Shown: positions 9,409 to 17,991 of the stretch, one piece after another
How positions within the stretch are numbered: position 1 is the stretch's first letter
Layout: each line of letters begins with the position of its first letter
NCBI GenBank assembly: GCA_015231795.1
Contig: JADGAX010000005.1
Coordinates: 2,154 to 66,153 of the forward strand
Reading direction: 5' to 3'
Origin: Alphaproteobacteria bacterium
GTDB lineage: Bacteria; Pseudomonadota; Alphaproteobacteria; Rhodospirillales; WMHbin7
Length of the DNA stretch: 64,000 nt
Made by a program: the position numbers and the translations under genes
Notes under the pieces: model-generated
The model's input: only the letters and a program-made list of their open reading frames with translations
Database searches by the model: none
Told to the model about the DNA's origin: nothing

Positions 9409-11670
9409 TCAGCCGATATCCACCCCATGGTCCCTCGCATAGGCTTTCAGCATCAGCCTCAGCGAGCGGTCGGGGCGCTCGAGAATCTCATCTAGATAGG
9501 ATTGGAAGGGCGCCAGTTCCAGCGAACGGACCATGCGCCTGATCGGGCCGATCGAGGGCACATGCATCGAAAGGCTGCGAAAACCGATGCCAATCAGGGC
9601 CATGGCGTCCACCGGCTGGCCGCCCATTTCGCCGCACAGGCTTATGGGAACGTTCTTGGACCGGCAGGCATCGACCAGACGTTTCAGAAAGGCCAGGACC
9701 GAAGGCGCCAAAGTGTCGTAGCGCTCGCTCAGGCGCGGATTGCCGCGATCCGAGGCAAACAGAAACTGCACCAGATCGTTGCTGCCCACCGAAATGAAGT
9801 CGACGCGCTTCAAAAGGGCGTCCGTCTGGAAGGCCAGGGCAGGAACTTCCAGCATGGTGCCGACGCGCAGCCGTTCAGGCCGGGGCGTGCCCCTGGCAAT
9901 CTCGCGGGCCAGTTCGCGGTCCAACAGGTCGCGGGCCTTGTCCAGTTCGGAGACTTCGGAAATCATGGGGAACATGACCGACAGCGGGCGGCCCTGGGCG
10001 GCGCGTATCAAGGCGCGCAATTGCTGGCGCAGCACCGCCGGGCGATCCAACGTGATGCGGATCGAACGCCAGCCCATGGCTGGGTTCTCCTCGGGCGCGC
10101 CATTCCAATAGGGCAAGACCTTGTCGCCGCCGACATCCAGCGTTCGAAAGACGATGGGCTTGCCCTTGGCCATTTCGTAGATCTTGCCGTAAATCTGGGT
10201 TTGCGCCTCGACATCGGGCAATTCATGGCGCGCCATGAAGGGTATTTCCGTACGGTACAATCCGATGCCCAAGGCGCCGCTGGATTCCATGAAATGCAGG
10301 TCGGCCAGCAGACCGGCGTTGATGTGCAGGCCTATCTGCGTTCCATCGATGGTGACGACCGGATCGTCCCGCTCCGCGGCATAGGCGGCGACACGCTCAG
10401 CCCTGAGCACGGCATTGGCCCTGAAGGCGGCCACGATGTCCTCGCCTGGGCGCACGAAAACCTGATTGGAATCGCCATCGACGATCACCAGATCCATGGG
10501 TTCGATGCGGGTCAGAACGCCCTCGGCGCGCCCGATGACCGGAATGTCCAGCGCACGCGCGATGATCGCCACATGCATGGTGGGCGAGCCTTCCTCCAGC
10601 ACCAGCCCCTTCAGCTTCTTGCGGTCGTAATCCAGCAGTTCGGCGGGTCCCAGCGTTCGGGCGATCAGAATGGCCTCGTCGGGCAATTCCTGGGTCACGC
10701 CCGCCTTGCCCGCCAAATGCTGGGTCAGGCGGTTGGCCAGGTCCTCGAAATCGAGCAGGCGTTCCCGGATGTAGGGATCGCTGACTTGGCTCATGCGCGC
10801 CCTGGTGTCGTCATGCACCTTCTGAACGGCGGCCTCGGCGGTCAGGCCGCCTTGAATGGCTTCGGCGATCCGCCCAATCCAGCCCGCATCCTGGGCGAAC
10901 ATGCGATAGGTTTCGATGACGTCGCGATGTTCGCCGCCCGCCTCCATGTCGGCGGAATTCAGCAGCGCATCCAGCTGATTGTGCATGGCTGTCAGAGCGC
11001 CTTTGAACCGATTCAACTCGGTCTCGGAATCTTCGGCCACCAAACGCTGAACGCTGATCTGGCTGCGATGGATGACGGCTGCGCCGATGGCGATGCCCGC
11101 ATTCAGGCGAACGCCTTCGATGCGCAACGGCAACAGTGCGTTGCCGTCGATGGCGATCTGCTCTTCCTTGGGCACCAAGCCGCCAGCCACCAACTCGGCC
11201 TGCACCATGGCCACGGTTTCCAGCGTCTCGATTTCTTCTTCCGAATAATTGCGCTGCGTCTTGTTCTGCACCACCAGAACGCCGATGACGCGCCCGCCGC
11301 GCAAGATGGGAACGCCCATCAAGGAGCGGTAGATTTCCTCGCCGGTTTCGGGGCGATAGGCGAAGGCGGGATGGTTTTGGGCGTCCGCGAAGGCCATCGG
11401 ACTGGCCTGCGCCGCGATCAGGCCGACCAGGCCCTCGCCAACCCGCAGGCGCGTGGCGTGCACGGCGCTGGCCAACAGGCCTTTGGTGGCGAACAGTTCC
11501 AGCACTTCGCCGGCGCGCTGGACGTAGCAGGAGCACACATCCGCCTTCAAACCTTCCGCGATCAGGCCGACCGTGCGGTTCAGACGCTCTTCCGCCGAAC
11601 CCGATCCCGCCATGACGTCCCGAAGGCGGCCCAAAAGCCGCCGGGACACGCCGGTCCCGACGGAAGGCAT
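9409..11670 (-). CDS. ptsP: PTS-Ntr enzyme I (PEP-protein phosphotransferase with GAF domain)
   Basis: First component of the nitrogen phosphotransferase relay: autophosphorylates from PEP and passes phosphate to NPr and then to PtsN, which is encoded at 57263-57727. 753 residues from ATG 11670. Domains: N-terminal GAF sensor (about 20-165), HPr-binding helical domain, phosphohistidine domain with the active-site His in SPTMHVAIIARALDIP, and the PEP-binding barrel with the catalytic Cys in SLCGEMGGQP near the C-terminus. Upstream in-frame sequence from 11784 lies inside the previous gene and looks non-coding, so ATG 11670, one base after the previous stop, is preferred. No NPr gene is in the window. 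Confidence 0.95.
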   Translation of the reverse strand: MPSVGTGVSRRLLGRLRDVMAGSGSAEERLNRTVGLIAEGLKADVCSCYVQRAGEVLELFATKGLLASAVHATRLRVGEGLVGLIAAQASPMAFADAQNHPAFAYRPETGEEIYRSLMGVPILRGGRVIGVLVVQNKTQRNYSEEEIETLETVAMVQAELVAGGLVPKEEQIAIDGNALLPLRIEGVRLNAGIAIGAAVIHRSQISVQRLVAEDSETELNRFKGALTAMHNQLDALLNSADMEAGGEHRDVIETYRMFAQDAGWIGRIAEAIQGGLTAEAAVQKVHDDTRARMSQVSDPYIRERLLDFEDLANRLTQHLAGKAGVTQELPDEAILIARTLGPAELLDYDRKKLKGLVLEEGSPTMHVAIIARALDIPVIGRAEGVLTRIEPMDLVIVDGDSNQVFVRPGEDIVAAFRANAVLRAERVAAYAAERDDPVVTIDGTQIGLHINAGLLADLHFMESSGALGIGLYRTEIPFMARHELPDVEAQTQIYGKIYEMAKGKPIVFRTLDVGGDKVLPYWNGAPEENPAMGWRSIRITLDRPAVLRQQLRALIRAAQGRPLSVMFPMISEVSELDKARDLLDRELAREIARGTPRPERLRVGTMLEVPALAFQTDALLKRVDFISVGSNDLVQFLFASDRGNPRLSERYDTLAPSVLAFLKRLVDACRSKNVPISLCGEMGGQPVDAMALIGIGFRSLSMHVPSIGPIRRMVRSLELAPFQSYLDEILERPDRSLRLMLKAYARDHGVDIG

Positions 11671-11671
11671 G

Positions 11672-12724
11672 CTAAGACGCTTTCTGGATAAGGCCGTGAC
11701 GGGCAGCCAACGCCGCCTCGACCTGAGAAACCAATTCGGCCAGAATCTCGGCGGCGGGCTGTTCACGCGTGACCATGCCGACACTTTGGCCCGCCATCAG
11801 CGATCCGTTCTCGACGTCGCCATCGATGACGGCACGCTTAAGCGCTCCCGCCCAGAAATGTTCGATCTCGAGCTGCGCCGCGTCCTTGGCCAATTCGCCG
11901 TTCTTGAAGCGACCGATCACTTGCTGCTGGAAATCCATGAAACGCTTGGTGGCGTTGTTGGCCAACGCCCTGACCGGAATGACCGGAAAATCGGCGTCGA
12001 TCTGCACGCTGGGTTGGGCTTCGCGAGCGCTCGCCCGGATGAAGGATTTCTTGAAGTTGGCATGCGCCACGCATTCGGTGGCGCAAACGAAACGCGTGCC
12101 CAACTGACAGCCCGCCGCGCCCATTTCAAGATAGGACAAGATGGCCTCGCCCCTGCCGATGCCGCCCGCCACGAAAATCGGCACGTCCCTGATTTCGGGC
12201 AGGATTTCCTGGGCCAGAACGCTGGTGGAAACCGGACCGATATGGCCGCCCGCTTCCGCGCCCTCGACCACCAGCGCGTCGGCGCCCGAGCGGATCAGCT
12301 TCTTGGCCAGCACCAAGGCAGGCGCGAAACAGACCACCTTGGCGCCATGATCCTTGGCCCGCTTGATGGCCGCCGAACTGGGCAGGCCGCCCGCCAGCAC
12401 GATGTGGCTGACCTGGGCCGCCCCGCAGACATCGATCAGTTCGTCCAGTTGGGGGTGCATGGTGATCAGGTTGACGCCGAAGGGCTTGTCGGTCAGCGTC
12501 TTGGTCGCCGCGATCTCGGCGGCCAACAGGTCCGGTCCCATCGAGCCGCAGGCGATCACGCCAAAACCGCCGCCATTGGAAATCGCCGCCACAAGATTGC
12601 GTTCGGAAATCCACGACATGGCGCCGCCCAGAATGGCCATCTCCGTGCCCAGAAAGGCGCGCCCCTTCTCCCATAGACGGTCGAGGATCTGGCGAGGCAT
12701 GGGCGACATCTCCATGTCCATCAC
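11672..12724 (-). CDS. Nitronate monooxygenase-type flavoprotein
   Basis: FMN-dependent TIM-barrel oxidoreductase of the 2-nitropropane dioxygenase/NMO family (350 residues). Family features: AISNGGGFGVIACG near the N-terminus, the phosphate-binding GGIGRGEA and MGAAGCQLGTRFV, and EGAEAGGHIG carrying the conserved histidine region. FabK-type enoyl reductases share the fold, but a FabI is present at 57945, so a nitronate or related oxidase is likelier. Start is GTG 12724 or ATG 12721, overlapping the lysC stop; it is coupled to both lysC and ptsP. Confidence 0.82.
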   Translation of the reverse strand: MMDMEMSPMPRQILDRLWEKGRAFLGTEMAILGGAMSWISERNLVAAISNGGGFGVIACGSMGPDLLAAEIAATKTLTDKPFGVNLITMHPQLDELIDVCGAAQVSHIVLAGGLPSSAAIKRAKDHGAKVVCFAPALVLAKKLIRSGADALVVEGAEAGGHIGPVSTSVLAQEILPEIRDVPIFVAGGIGRGEAILSYLEMGAAGCQLGTRFVCATECVAHANFKKSFIRASAREAQPSVQIDADFPVIPVRALANNATKRFMDFQQQVIGRFKNGELAKDAAQLEIEHFWAGALKRAVIDGDVENGSLMAGQSVGMVTREQPAAEILAELVSQVEAALAARHGLIQKAS

Positions 12725-13941
12725 GCCGCGTCGAGATCGAAGGCGGTGTGCAGCGCGCGCAGCGCCAGTTCGGTATATTCCTCGGCGATCAGTACGCTGA
12801 CCTTGATCTCGGAAGTCGAGATGACCTGGATGTTGATGCCCTTCTCGGCCAGGGTGCGGAACATGGTGAGCGCCACGCCAGCGTGGCTGCGCATGCCCAC
12901 GCCGATCACCGACACCTTGACCACGTTGCCGTCGGCCACCAGTTCCTTGTAGCCGAACTTGGCCTTGGCCTCCTCGATCACCTTCTTGGTCTTCTCAAGA
13001 TCGGCCTTGCCCACCGTGAAGGTCAGGTCGGTCGTCTTGCCGTCGTGCGAGACGTTCTGCACGATCATGTCGACATTGATGGCGGTATCCGCCAGCGGGC
13101 CGAAAATGCCCGCGGCGACGCCCGGCTTGTCGGCCACGCCGATCAGAGTGATTTTCGCTTCGTCGCGGCTATAGGCGATGCCGCTTACCAGTGCCTTTTC
13201 CACGATCTCATCCTCATCGCAAACGAGTGTTCCGGGTATGTCCGCAAAGCTGGTCAGCACCTGAACCCGCACATGGTGCTTCATGGCCATTTCGACCGAG
13301 CGGGTCTGCAAAACCTTGGCGCCCACCGAAGCCAGTTCCAGCATTTCTTCATAGGTGATCTTGTCGAGCTTCTTGGCGGTCTTCACGATCCTGGGATCGG
13401 TGGTGTAGACGCCGTCCACATCGGTATAGATGTCGCAACGATCCGCCTTCAGCGCGGCGGCCAGCGCCACGGCCGACGTGTCCGAGCCGCCGCGGCCCAG
13501 GGTGCTGATGCGATTGTCCGGGCCAAGACCCTGGAAGCCCGCCACCACGGCGACTTCGCCGGTCTTCATGCGGGCCTCGATCTCCTTGGTGTCGATCGAC
13601 ATGATGCGGGCCTTGCCGTGCATGCCGTCGGTATGGAAGGGAATCTGCCAGCCGGTCCATGATCTGGCCTTGACGCCCATTTCCTGCAGGCAGATGGCCA
13701 GCAGGCCGATCGTCACCTGTTCGCCGGTGGCCACCACCGCGTCATATTCCTTGGCATCGTGCAACTTGGCCGCTTCATTCACATAGGCCACCAACTGGTT
13801 GGTGACGCCCGACATGGCCGACACCACCACCGCCACTTCGTTGCCAGCCTCGGACTCGCGCTTGACGCGCTTGGCCACATTGCGGATTTTCTCCACATCG
13901 GCCACCGATGTGCCGCCGAATTTCATAACGATACGCGCCAT
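12721..13941 (-). CDS. lysC: Aspartate kinase
   Basis: Phosphorylates aspartate for lysine, threonine, methionine and diaminopimelate synthesis. 406 residues from ATG 13941 (MARIVMKFGGTSV, the family's canonical start); a TTG two codons upstream is less likely. The kinase domain carries KFGGTSV near residue 7 and GRGGSDTSAVALA; two ACT regulatory domains follow (about 265-405), indicating feedback control by amino-acid end products. First gene of the minus-strand run, divergent from ubiG with 146 bases between starts. Confidence 0.96.
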   Translation of the reverse strand: MARIVMKFGGTSVADVEKIRNVAKRVKRESEAGNEVAVVVSAMSGVTNQLVAYVNEAAKLHDAKEYDAVVATGEQVTIGLLAICLQEMGVKARSWTGWQIPFHTDGMHGKARIMSIDTKEIEARMKTGEVAVVAGFQGLGPDNRISTLGRGGSDTSAVALAAALKADRCDIYTDVDGVYTTDPRIVKTAKKLDKITYEEMLELASVGAKVLQTRSVEMAMKHHVRVQVLTSFADIPGTLVCDEDEIVEKALVSGIAYSRDEAKITLIGVADKPGVAAGIFGPLADTAINVDMIVQNVSHDGKTTDLTFTVGKADLEKTKKVIEEAKAKFGYKELVADGNVVKVSVIGVGMRSHAGVALTMFRTLAEKGINIQVISTSEIKVSVLIAEEYTELALRALHTAFDLDAA

Positions 13942-14087
13942 GAGCAATAGTTCCCTGCTGTCCCTCCCCGACCGTCAGTCCGGAGAGCAAAAATCTTAGG
14001 TTTTGCGGCTTGCCGAAAGGCGGCTATACATACCCCCAGAAGGTGCGGGTGGCAAGCCCGGCCAAGGCTAGAATCAAAGGTTTTTCC

Positions 14088-14846
14088 ATGCGCGGCACCC
14101 TAGACGCCCCCACCGTCGCCCCCGATGAAGTGGCCCGCTTCGCCAAGCTGGCCCAACGCTGGTGGGACCCCGAAGGCCCCTTAAAGCCGTTGCATAAAAT
14201 GAACCCCGCCCGGCTGGCCTTTCTGAAGGCGCAACTGGCTGGGCATTTCGACCGCGACCCAGAATCGCCCAACCCTTTCAGCGGCCTAACGCTTCTGGAT
14301 GTCGGCACCGGCGGCGGCTTGATCGCCGAACCCCTGGCTAGGCTGGGCTTCGAGGTCACGGGCATCGACGCCGCGGCGGAAAGCATTGCCGCCGCCCAAG
14401 CCCATGCCGAGGAAGCGGGGCTGTCGATCACCTACCGGGCCGCCACCACAGATGAATTGTTGAAAGAATCCAAGCGGTTCGATGTCGTGCTGGCGATGGA
14501 GATCGTGGAGCATGTGCCCGATCCGGGCCTGTTGCTGTTGGAAGCCGGACAATTGCTGGCCTCCGGCGGGGCCTTTGCCGGAGCCACGGTCAGCCGGACC
14601 ACCAAATCCTATCTGATGGGCATCGTGGGTGCCGAAGTCATCTTGCGCTGGCTGCCCATCGGCACGCATGACTGGAACAAGTTCCTGAAACCCTCGGAAT
14701 TCACGGGCTTCCTGCGCCAGGCGGGCATTGCGGTCACGAACCTGCAAGGACTGTCCTACAATCCCTTGTTCGACCGCTGGTCGCCCACCCGCGACCTGGA
14801 CGTCAACTACCTGATTTTTGGCGCTAAATCTGCGGGAGCGCGTTGA
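14088..14846 (+). CDS. ubiG: 3-demethylubiquinol 3-O-methyltransferase
   Basis: SAM-dependent O-methyltransferase acting twice in ubiquinone synthesis. 252 residues from ATG 14088. Visible: the UbiG-type N-terminus with RWWDPEGPLKPLHKMNPAR, SAM motif I LDVGTGGG and acidic loop VTGIDAA, then AMEIVEHVPDP. Its last 23 bases overlap the convergent end of the FkbM gene. Upstream in-frame codons to 14010 are rejected because the conserved family start begins at this ATG or a few residues later. The divergent ubiG/lysC arrangement is common in alphaproteobacteria. Confidence 0.95.
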   Translation: MRGTLDAPTVAPDEVARFAKLAQRWWDPEGPLKPLHKMNPARLAFLKAQLAGHFDRDPESPNPFSGLTLLDVGTGGGLIAEPLARLGFEVTGIDAAAESIAAAQAHAEEAGLSITYRAATTDELLKESKRFDVVLAMEIVEHVPDPGLLLLEAGQLLASGGAFAGATVSRTTKSYLMGIVGAEVILRWLPIGTHDWNKFLKPSEFTGFLRQAGIAVTNLQGLSYNPLFDRWSPTRDLDVNYLIFGAKSAGAR

Positions 14847-15774
14847 ACAGCACTCGCCAGGAATCCAGCGGCAGGCGTCGCCCCAGCAACGTTGGCACAA
14901 GCAGTTCCTTCCTGGCCTGATAGCTGGGTTCGAGCAGTCCGGCTTCCATCGCCGCTTCCAATAATTCGATGGCGCAATCGGGCAGCATGAACAGATCGAA
15001 CATCGCCACCGTCTTGACGATCTTCGAGGCCAAAGGCCGCTGGCCCTTGCCGATTTCCGCCGCCAAGTCTTTGAAATATAGCGCCTCTCCCCACACGACC
15101 TGGCCATAGGCCGAAGGGGCCGCGGCGTAGCCGTCGATGGGCGGCAGGGTCTTTCTGGCATGGCGCCAGGGGGATAGATCGAAAAGGGCGAACCCCTTGT
15201 CACGCAGATAGGCGTCGACCTCGCCGAACAGCGGGCGTCCGTGATGGATCGGCTGGAAAGCCACCTCGACCTGGACGCCCAGCATCTCATTCTCCAGCAA
15301 ACCCGCCGCCCCTTTCAGAACGTCAAGTTCGGTGCCTTCGGTGTCGAGCTTGATGAAGTCGACGGTTTCCAGGCCGTTGTCGGCGGCCACGCCATCCAGA
15401 TCGGCGATATCGACCACCGATTTTCCGACTTCCAGATGTGTGTCGCCCAAGGGAAAGCGCGCCCAGTATTCGCGATTGACCTCAAGGAAGGACGAACAGC
15501 AAGGATTGCGCAACTGGTGAAAAACCGCCTGTTCCGGCTTGGCCCCCAGTGCCACCGGATAGACTTCCATCCCCTTGCTTTCGCGCAAGCGGGCGCATTC
15601 CTTGGCGTCGGGTTCGAAGCCGATCATGCGCCGATGGGTTCCAAAATGGGACCAGAAAGGCCAGAAGCCGCCCGATGCGCCGACATCCACCACCACCAGC
15701 GGGGAAGCGGCCAGAAGACCTTCCTTCGCGATCTCCTGCACGAAGCGGGGATCGGGATTGACGCGTTCAAGCAT
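14824..15774 (-). CDS. FkbM-family methyltransferase
   Basis: Class I SAM methyltransferase, 316 residues. The family core is clear: VVDVGASGGFWPFWSHFG (motif I), MIGFEPDAKECARL (acidic loop), then VDFIKLDTEGTELDVLKG, the FkbM signature. FkbM-type enzymes methylate hydroxyls on sugars or lipids, often for surface polysaccharides. ATG 15774 lies eight bases inside the end of the upstream glycosyltransferase-like gene, so the two are coupled, suggesting that both modify the same glycan. The 3' end overlaps ubiG on the other strand. Confidence 0.85.
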   Translation of the reverse strand: MLERVNPDPRFVQEIAKEGLLAASPLVVVDVGASGGFWPFWSHFGTHRRMIGFEPDAKECARLRESKGMEVYPVALGAKPEQAVFHQLRNPCCSSFLEVNREYWARFPLGDTHLEVGKSVVDIADLDGVAADNGLETVDFIKLDTEGTELDVLKGAAGLLENEMLGVQVEVAFQPIHHGRPLFGEVDAYLRDKGFALFDLSPWRHARKTLPPIDGYAAAPSAYGQVVWGEALYFKDLAAEIGKGQRPLASKIVKTVAMFDLFMLPDCAIELLEAAMEAGLLEPSYQARKELLVPTLLGRRLPLDSWRVLFNALPQI

Positions 15775-16621
15775 GGGGATTTCCTTGGAACAGCTTTGCG
15801 AAATCGCGCCAATCTTGCACATCGCTGCGCCAATAGCCCAGAAACTGCACGCAGCCCGCGAAATGCAGGGCGTAGCTGTTGGTATAAGCCGCCTGGACGC
15901 ACAGATGCACCAGGGATTCCCAGCCCGGATCCTTGGGGTCTTGATAGAGCAAGAAGGGATAAAGCGCGCACATCTCGTCGAACCACAGGCGGTTGAAGCG
16001 CCGATCCAGGGGATGCAGCAGTCCCTGCGACACCAACGCATGCGACAAATGCGGCTGTTCGTACTGGTTCAAAGGGTCTGGCGCGCCCGGCAGCTTGTAC
16101 AACTCGGCAAACAGCGGGCGGTGATGGGCGGGCGACAGGACCAAAGCACCGGTATTGACCATCTCGCCCACGTCCGATAGCCCATAGGCGGCGTAATAAT
16201 CGCCGGAACTTTGCAAGGCGGGTTCAGCCCGTCCCTCTTTCCAGGCCAGGGCCTGGCTCATATCGGCGACGCCCTCGGCCAGAACCTTGTCCCAAGCGGG
16301 CGGCCAGGAGTTGGCGCGCCCCACCGCCCCCACTTTTTCGATGGGCACACCCAGCGCGATGTCGGGGGCCTTCAGGGGATTGATCGCGATGTCGCAGTCA
16401 AGCCACACCACGCGCTCGGCATCCTTTGTTTCCGGCTGGTCGAGGATCAGCAATTTCTGCCAAGCGGGAGACCGACCATCGGCGTCGTCTAGGGGCCGTT
16501 CAAAAACGATCAGCTCATAGCCGTGTTGGGCGGCATAGGCTTCCCAGCCAGGGCGCACGCGCGCGAAAACCTGCCGGTGCTTGTCGCCCAGCGCCAGCGT
16601 GACAAGGCGCTTCTTGCTCAT
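15767..16621 (-). CDS. Putative glycosyltransferase (GT-A-like)
   Basis: 284 residues, no membrane segment. Reads like a nucleotide-sugar transferase of the GT-A fold: N-terminal strand MSKKRLVTLALGDK, then WQKLLILDQ and the DxD-like metal motif in VVWLDCDIAINP (about residues 72-83). The conserved NTGALVLSP in the middle resembles acceptor-side motifs of capsule and LPS transferases. Donor and acceptor unknown. It overlaps the FkbM methyltransferase start by eight bases and lies nine bases after the pseudouridine synthase stop. Confidence 0.6.
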   Translation of the reverse strand: MSKKRLVTLALGDKHRQVFARVRPGWEAYAAQHGYELIVFERPLDDADGRSPAWQKLLILDQPETKDAERVVWLDCDIAINPLKAPDIALGVPIEKVGAVGRANSWPPAWDKVLAEGVADMSQALAWKEGRAEPALQSSGDYYAAYGLSDVGEMVNTGALVLSPAHHRPLFAELYKLPGAPDPLNQYEQPHLSHALVSQGLLHPLDRRFNRLWFDEMCALYPFLLYQDPKDPGWESLVHLCVQAAYTNSYALHFAGCVQFLGYWRSDVQDWRDFAKLFQGNPHA

Positions 16622-16630
16622 GGCGCAATT

Positions 16631-17608
16631 CTAGCCTTTTCTTCTGGGCTTCGCCACAGAGGCTTCGAACTCGAAAAAGGCCATGCTTTGGGCGAAATGT
16701 TCGGGGATCGGGGCCTCGATGATCAGGCTTTTGCCGCCATGGGCGGGCAGTTCCAGCGACCTTGCATGCAGATGCAATTTGCGGCTGATGCCCGAGCCGT
16801 GAAGAAAGGCCTCGGGGCCGCCATATTTGCCGTCGCCCAGAATGGGGCAGCCCAGCGCCAAACAATGCACGCGCAATTGATGGGTGCGCCCGGTCAAGGG
16901 CTTCAGCTCCAGCCAGGATGCCTTGTTGTGCGCATGGTCAAGCACCCGATACAGCGTGACCGCCTCTTGCCCTTCTTCCTCGTCGATGTCCATCTTCTCG
17001 CCCAGGCGGCCCGGCCGTTTGGACAAGGGAGCGTCAACTTCGCCCTCATGCGGCAGCGGACAACCGACCACCAAGGCCCAGTAGGTCTTGCGGGCGCTGC
17101 GGTGCTTGAAGGCATTGGCCAAGCGCGACGCCGCCTGAGCGGTCCGGCCCAGCACCAGAACGCCCGATGTGTCCTTGTCCAGGCGATGCACCAGACGCGG
17201 ACGTTCCTCATAATCGTATTTTAGCGCGTCCAGCATGGCGTCCAGGTGGTGCGTCGTTCCCGTGCCGCCCTGCACGGCCAGACCGGCGGGCTTGTTGATG
17301 GCGATGATGTCGTCGTCCATGTAAAGAACGCGGCTGCGCAAATCCAGGGCGTCGCTTTCCTTCATGCGGGGTGCTGGCTTGGGCGCTGATTGAAGGGCTG
17401 CCAGATCGCCCAGGGGGGGGACGCGCACCACCTGTCCCGCATTCAAGCGCTGATTGGCCTTGGCCCTGCCGCCATCGATGCGCAATTGCCCGGTGCGCAG
17501 CAACTTTTCGATCCGGCCATGGGTCAGACCGGGATAATGGCGCGACAGCCAGCGATCCAGGCGCAGGTCGGATTCGGCAGCTTCGACGGTGACGAATTCG
17601 ACGCTCAT
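16631..17608 (-). CDS. rluC: 23S rRNA pseudouridine synthase, RluC/RluD type
   Basis: Isomerises uridines in 23S rRNA. 325 residues: N-terminal S4 RNA-binding domain (about 14-65, RLDRWLSRHYPGLTHGRIEKLL) and catalytic domain with HRLDKDTSG (aspartate D144). The C-terminal GRTHQLRVHCLALGCPILGD block is the RluA-family signature. RluC is favoured over RluD from the motif details and alphaproteobacterial context, but the exact target positions cannot be told. ATG 17608 overlaps the crcB stop by four bases. Confidence 0.88.
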   Translation of the reverse strand: MSVEFVTVEAAESDLRLDRWLSRHYPGLTHGRIEKLLRTGQLRIDGGRAKANQRLNAGQVVRVPPLGDLAALQSAPKPAPRMKESDALDLRSRVLYMDDDIIAINKPAGLAVQGGTGTTHHLDAMLDALKYDYEERPRLVHRLDKDTSGVLVLGRTAQAASRLANAFKHRSARKTYWALVVGCPLPHEGEVDAPLSKRPGRLGEKMDIDEEEGQEAVTLYRVLDHAHNKASWLELKPLTGRTHQLRVHCLALGCPILGDGKYGGPEAFLHGSGISRKLHLHARSLELPAHGGKSLIIEAPIPEHFAQSMAFFEFEASVAKPRRKG

Positions 17609-17991
17609 GCCATCACCTGACGAACTAAGATCATGGCAGCGAACAAGGCGCCCACGCTGGCAAAAACCGAGGCGGCGATGTACAGGGCCGCATTCATCAT
17701 CTCGTGGCGTTCGATCAGCACCGCCACGTCCAGCGAAAAGGTGGAGAAGGTGGTAAAGCCGCCCAGCACGCCGACGGTCAGAAAGGCGCGCCATTCCTCG
17801 CCGATGTTCCAGCGCAGCGCCGAACCTTCGATGATCAGGCCCAAGACGGCGGAACCCAGCGCATTCACGATCAGCGTTCCCCAGGGAAAGGCCGCGCCCA
17901 GCCAAGCGCCTGCCGCGATCATCGACAGATAGCGGGCCACTGAACCCAGCGCCCCTCCGGCTGCGACGGCAAAGATCAGGTTGGGGGTCAT
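17605..17991 (-). CDS. crcB: Fluoride exporter CrcB/Fluc
   Basis: Small four-helix inner-membrane fluoride channel (128 residues from ATG 17991), working as an antiparallel dimer. Characteristic GSVARYL near the N-terminus and GGFTTFSTFS in the third helix, whose Phe and Ser/Thr residues line the fluoride path. Coupled by ATGA overlaps to rarA upstream and to rluC downstream. I did not see an obvious fluoride riboswitch upstream, since the start lies inside rarA. Confidence 0.93.
   Translation of the reverse strand: MTPNLIFAVAAGGALGSVARYLSMIAAGAWLGAAFPWGTLIVNALGSAVLGLIIEGSALRWNIGEEWRAFLTVGVLGGFTTFSTFSLDVAVLIERHEMMNAALYIAASVFASVGALFAAMILVRQVMA

Noticed and set aside
9502-11691. A 729-codon open frame on the plus strand opposite ptsP
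   Set aside because: Ptsp on the minus strand has all family motifs; the opposite frame is a high-GC shadow with His/Gln/Arg-rich composition and no domain.
11672-12724. FabK-type enoyl reductase
   Set aside because: A complete fabI is at 57945 and the context is amino-acid metabolism; the NMO family call is safer.
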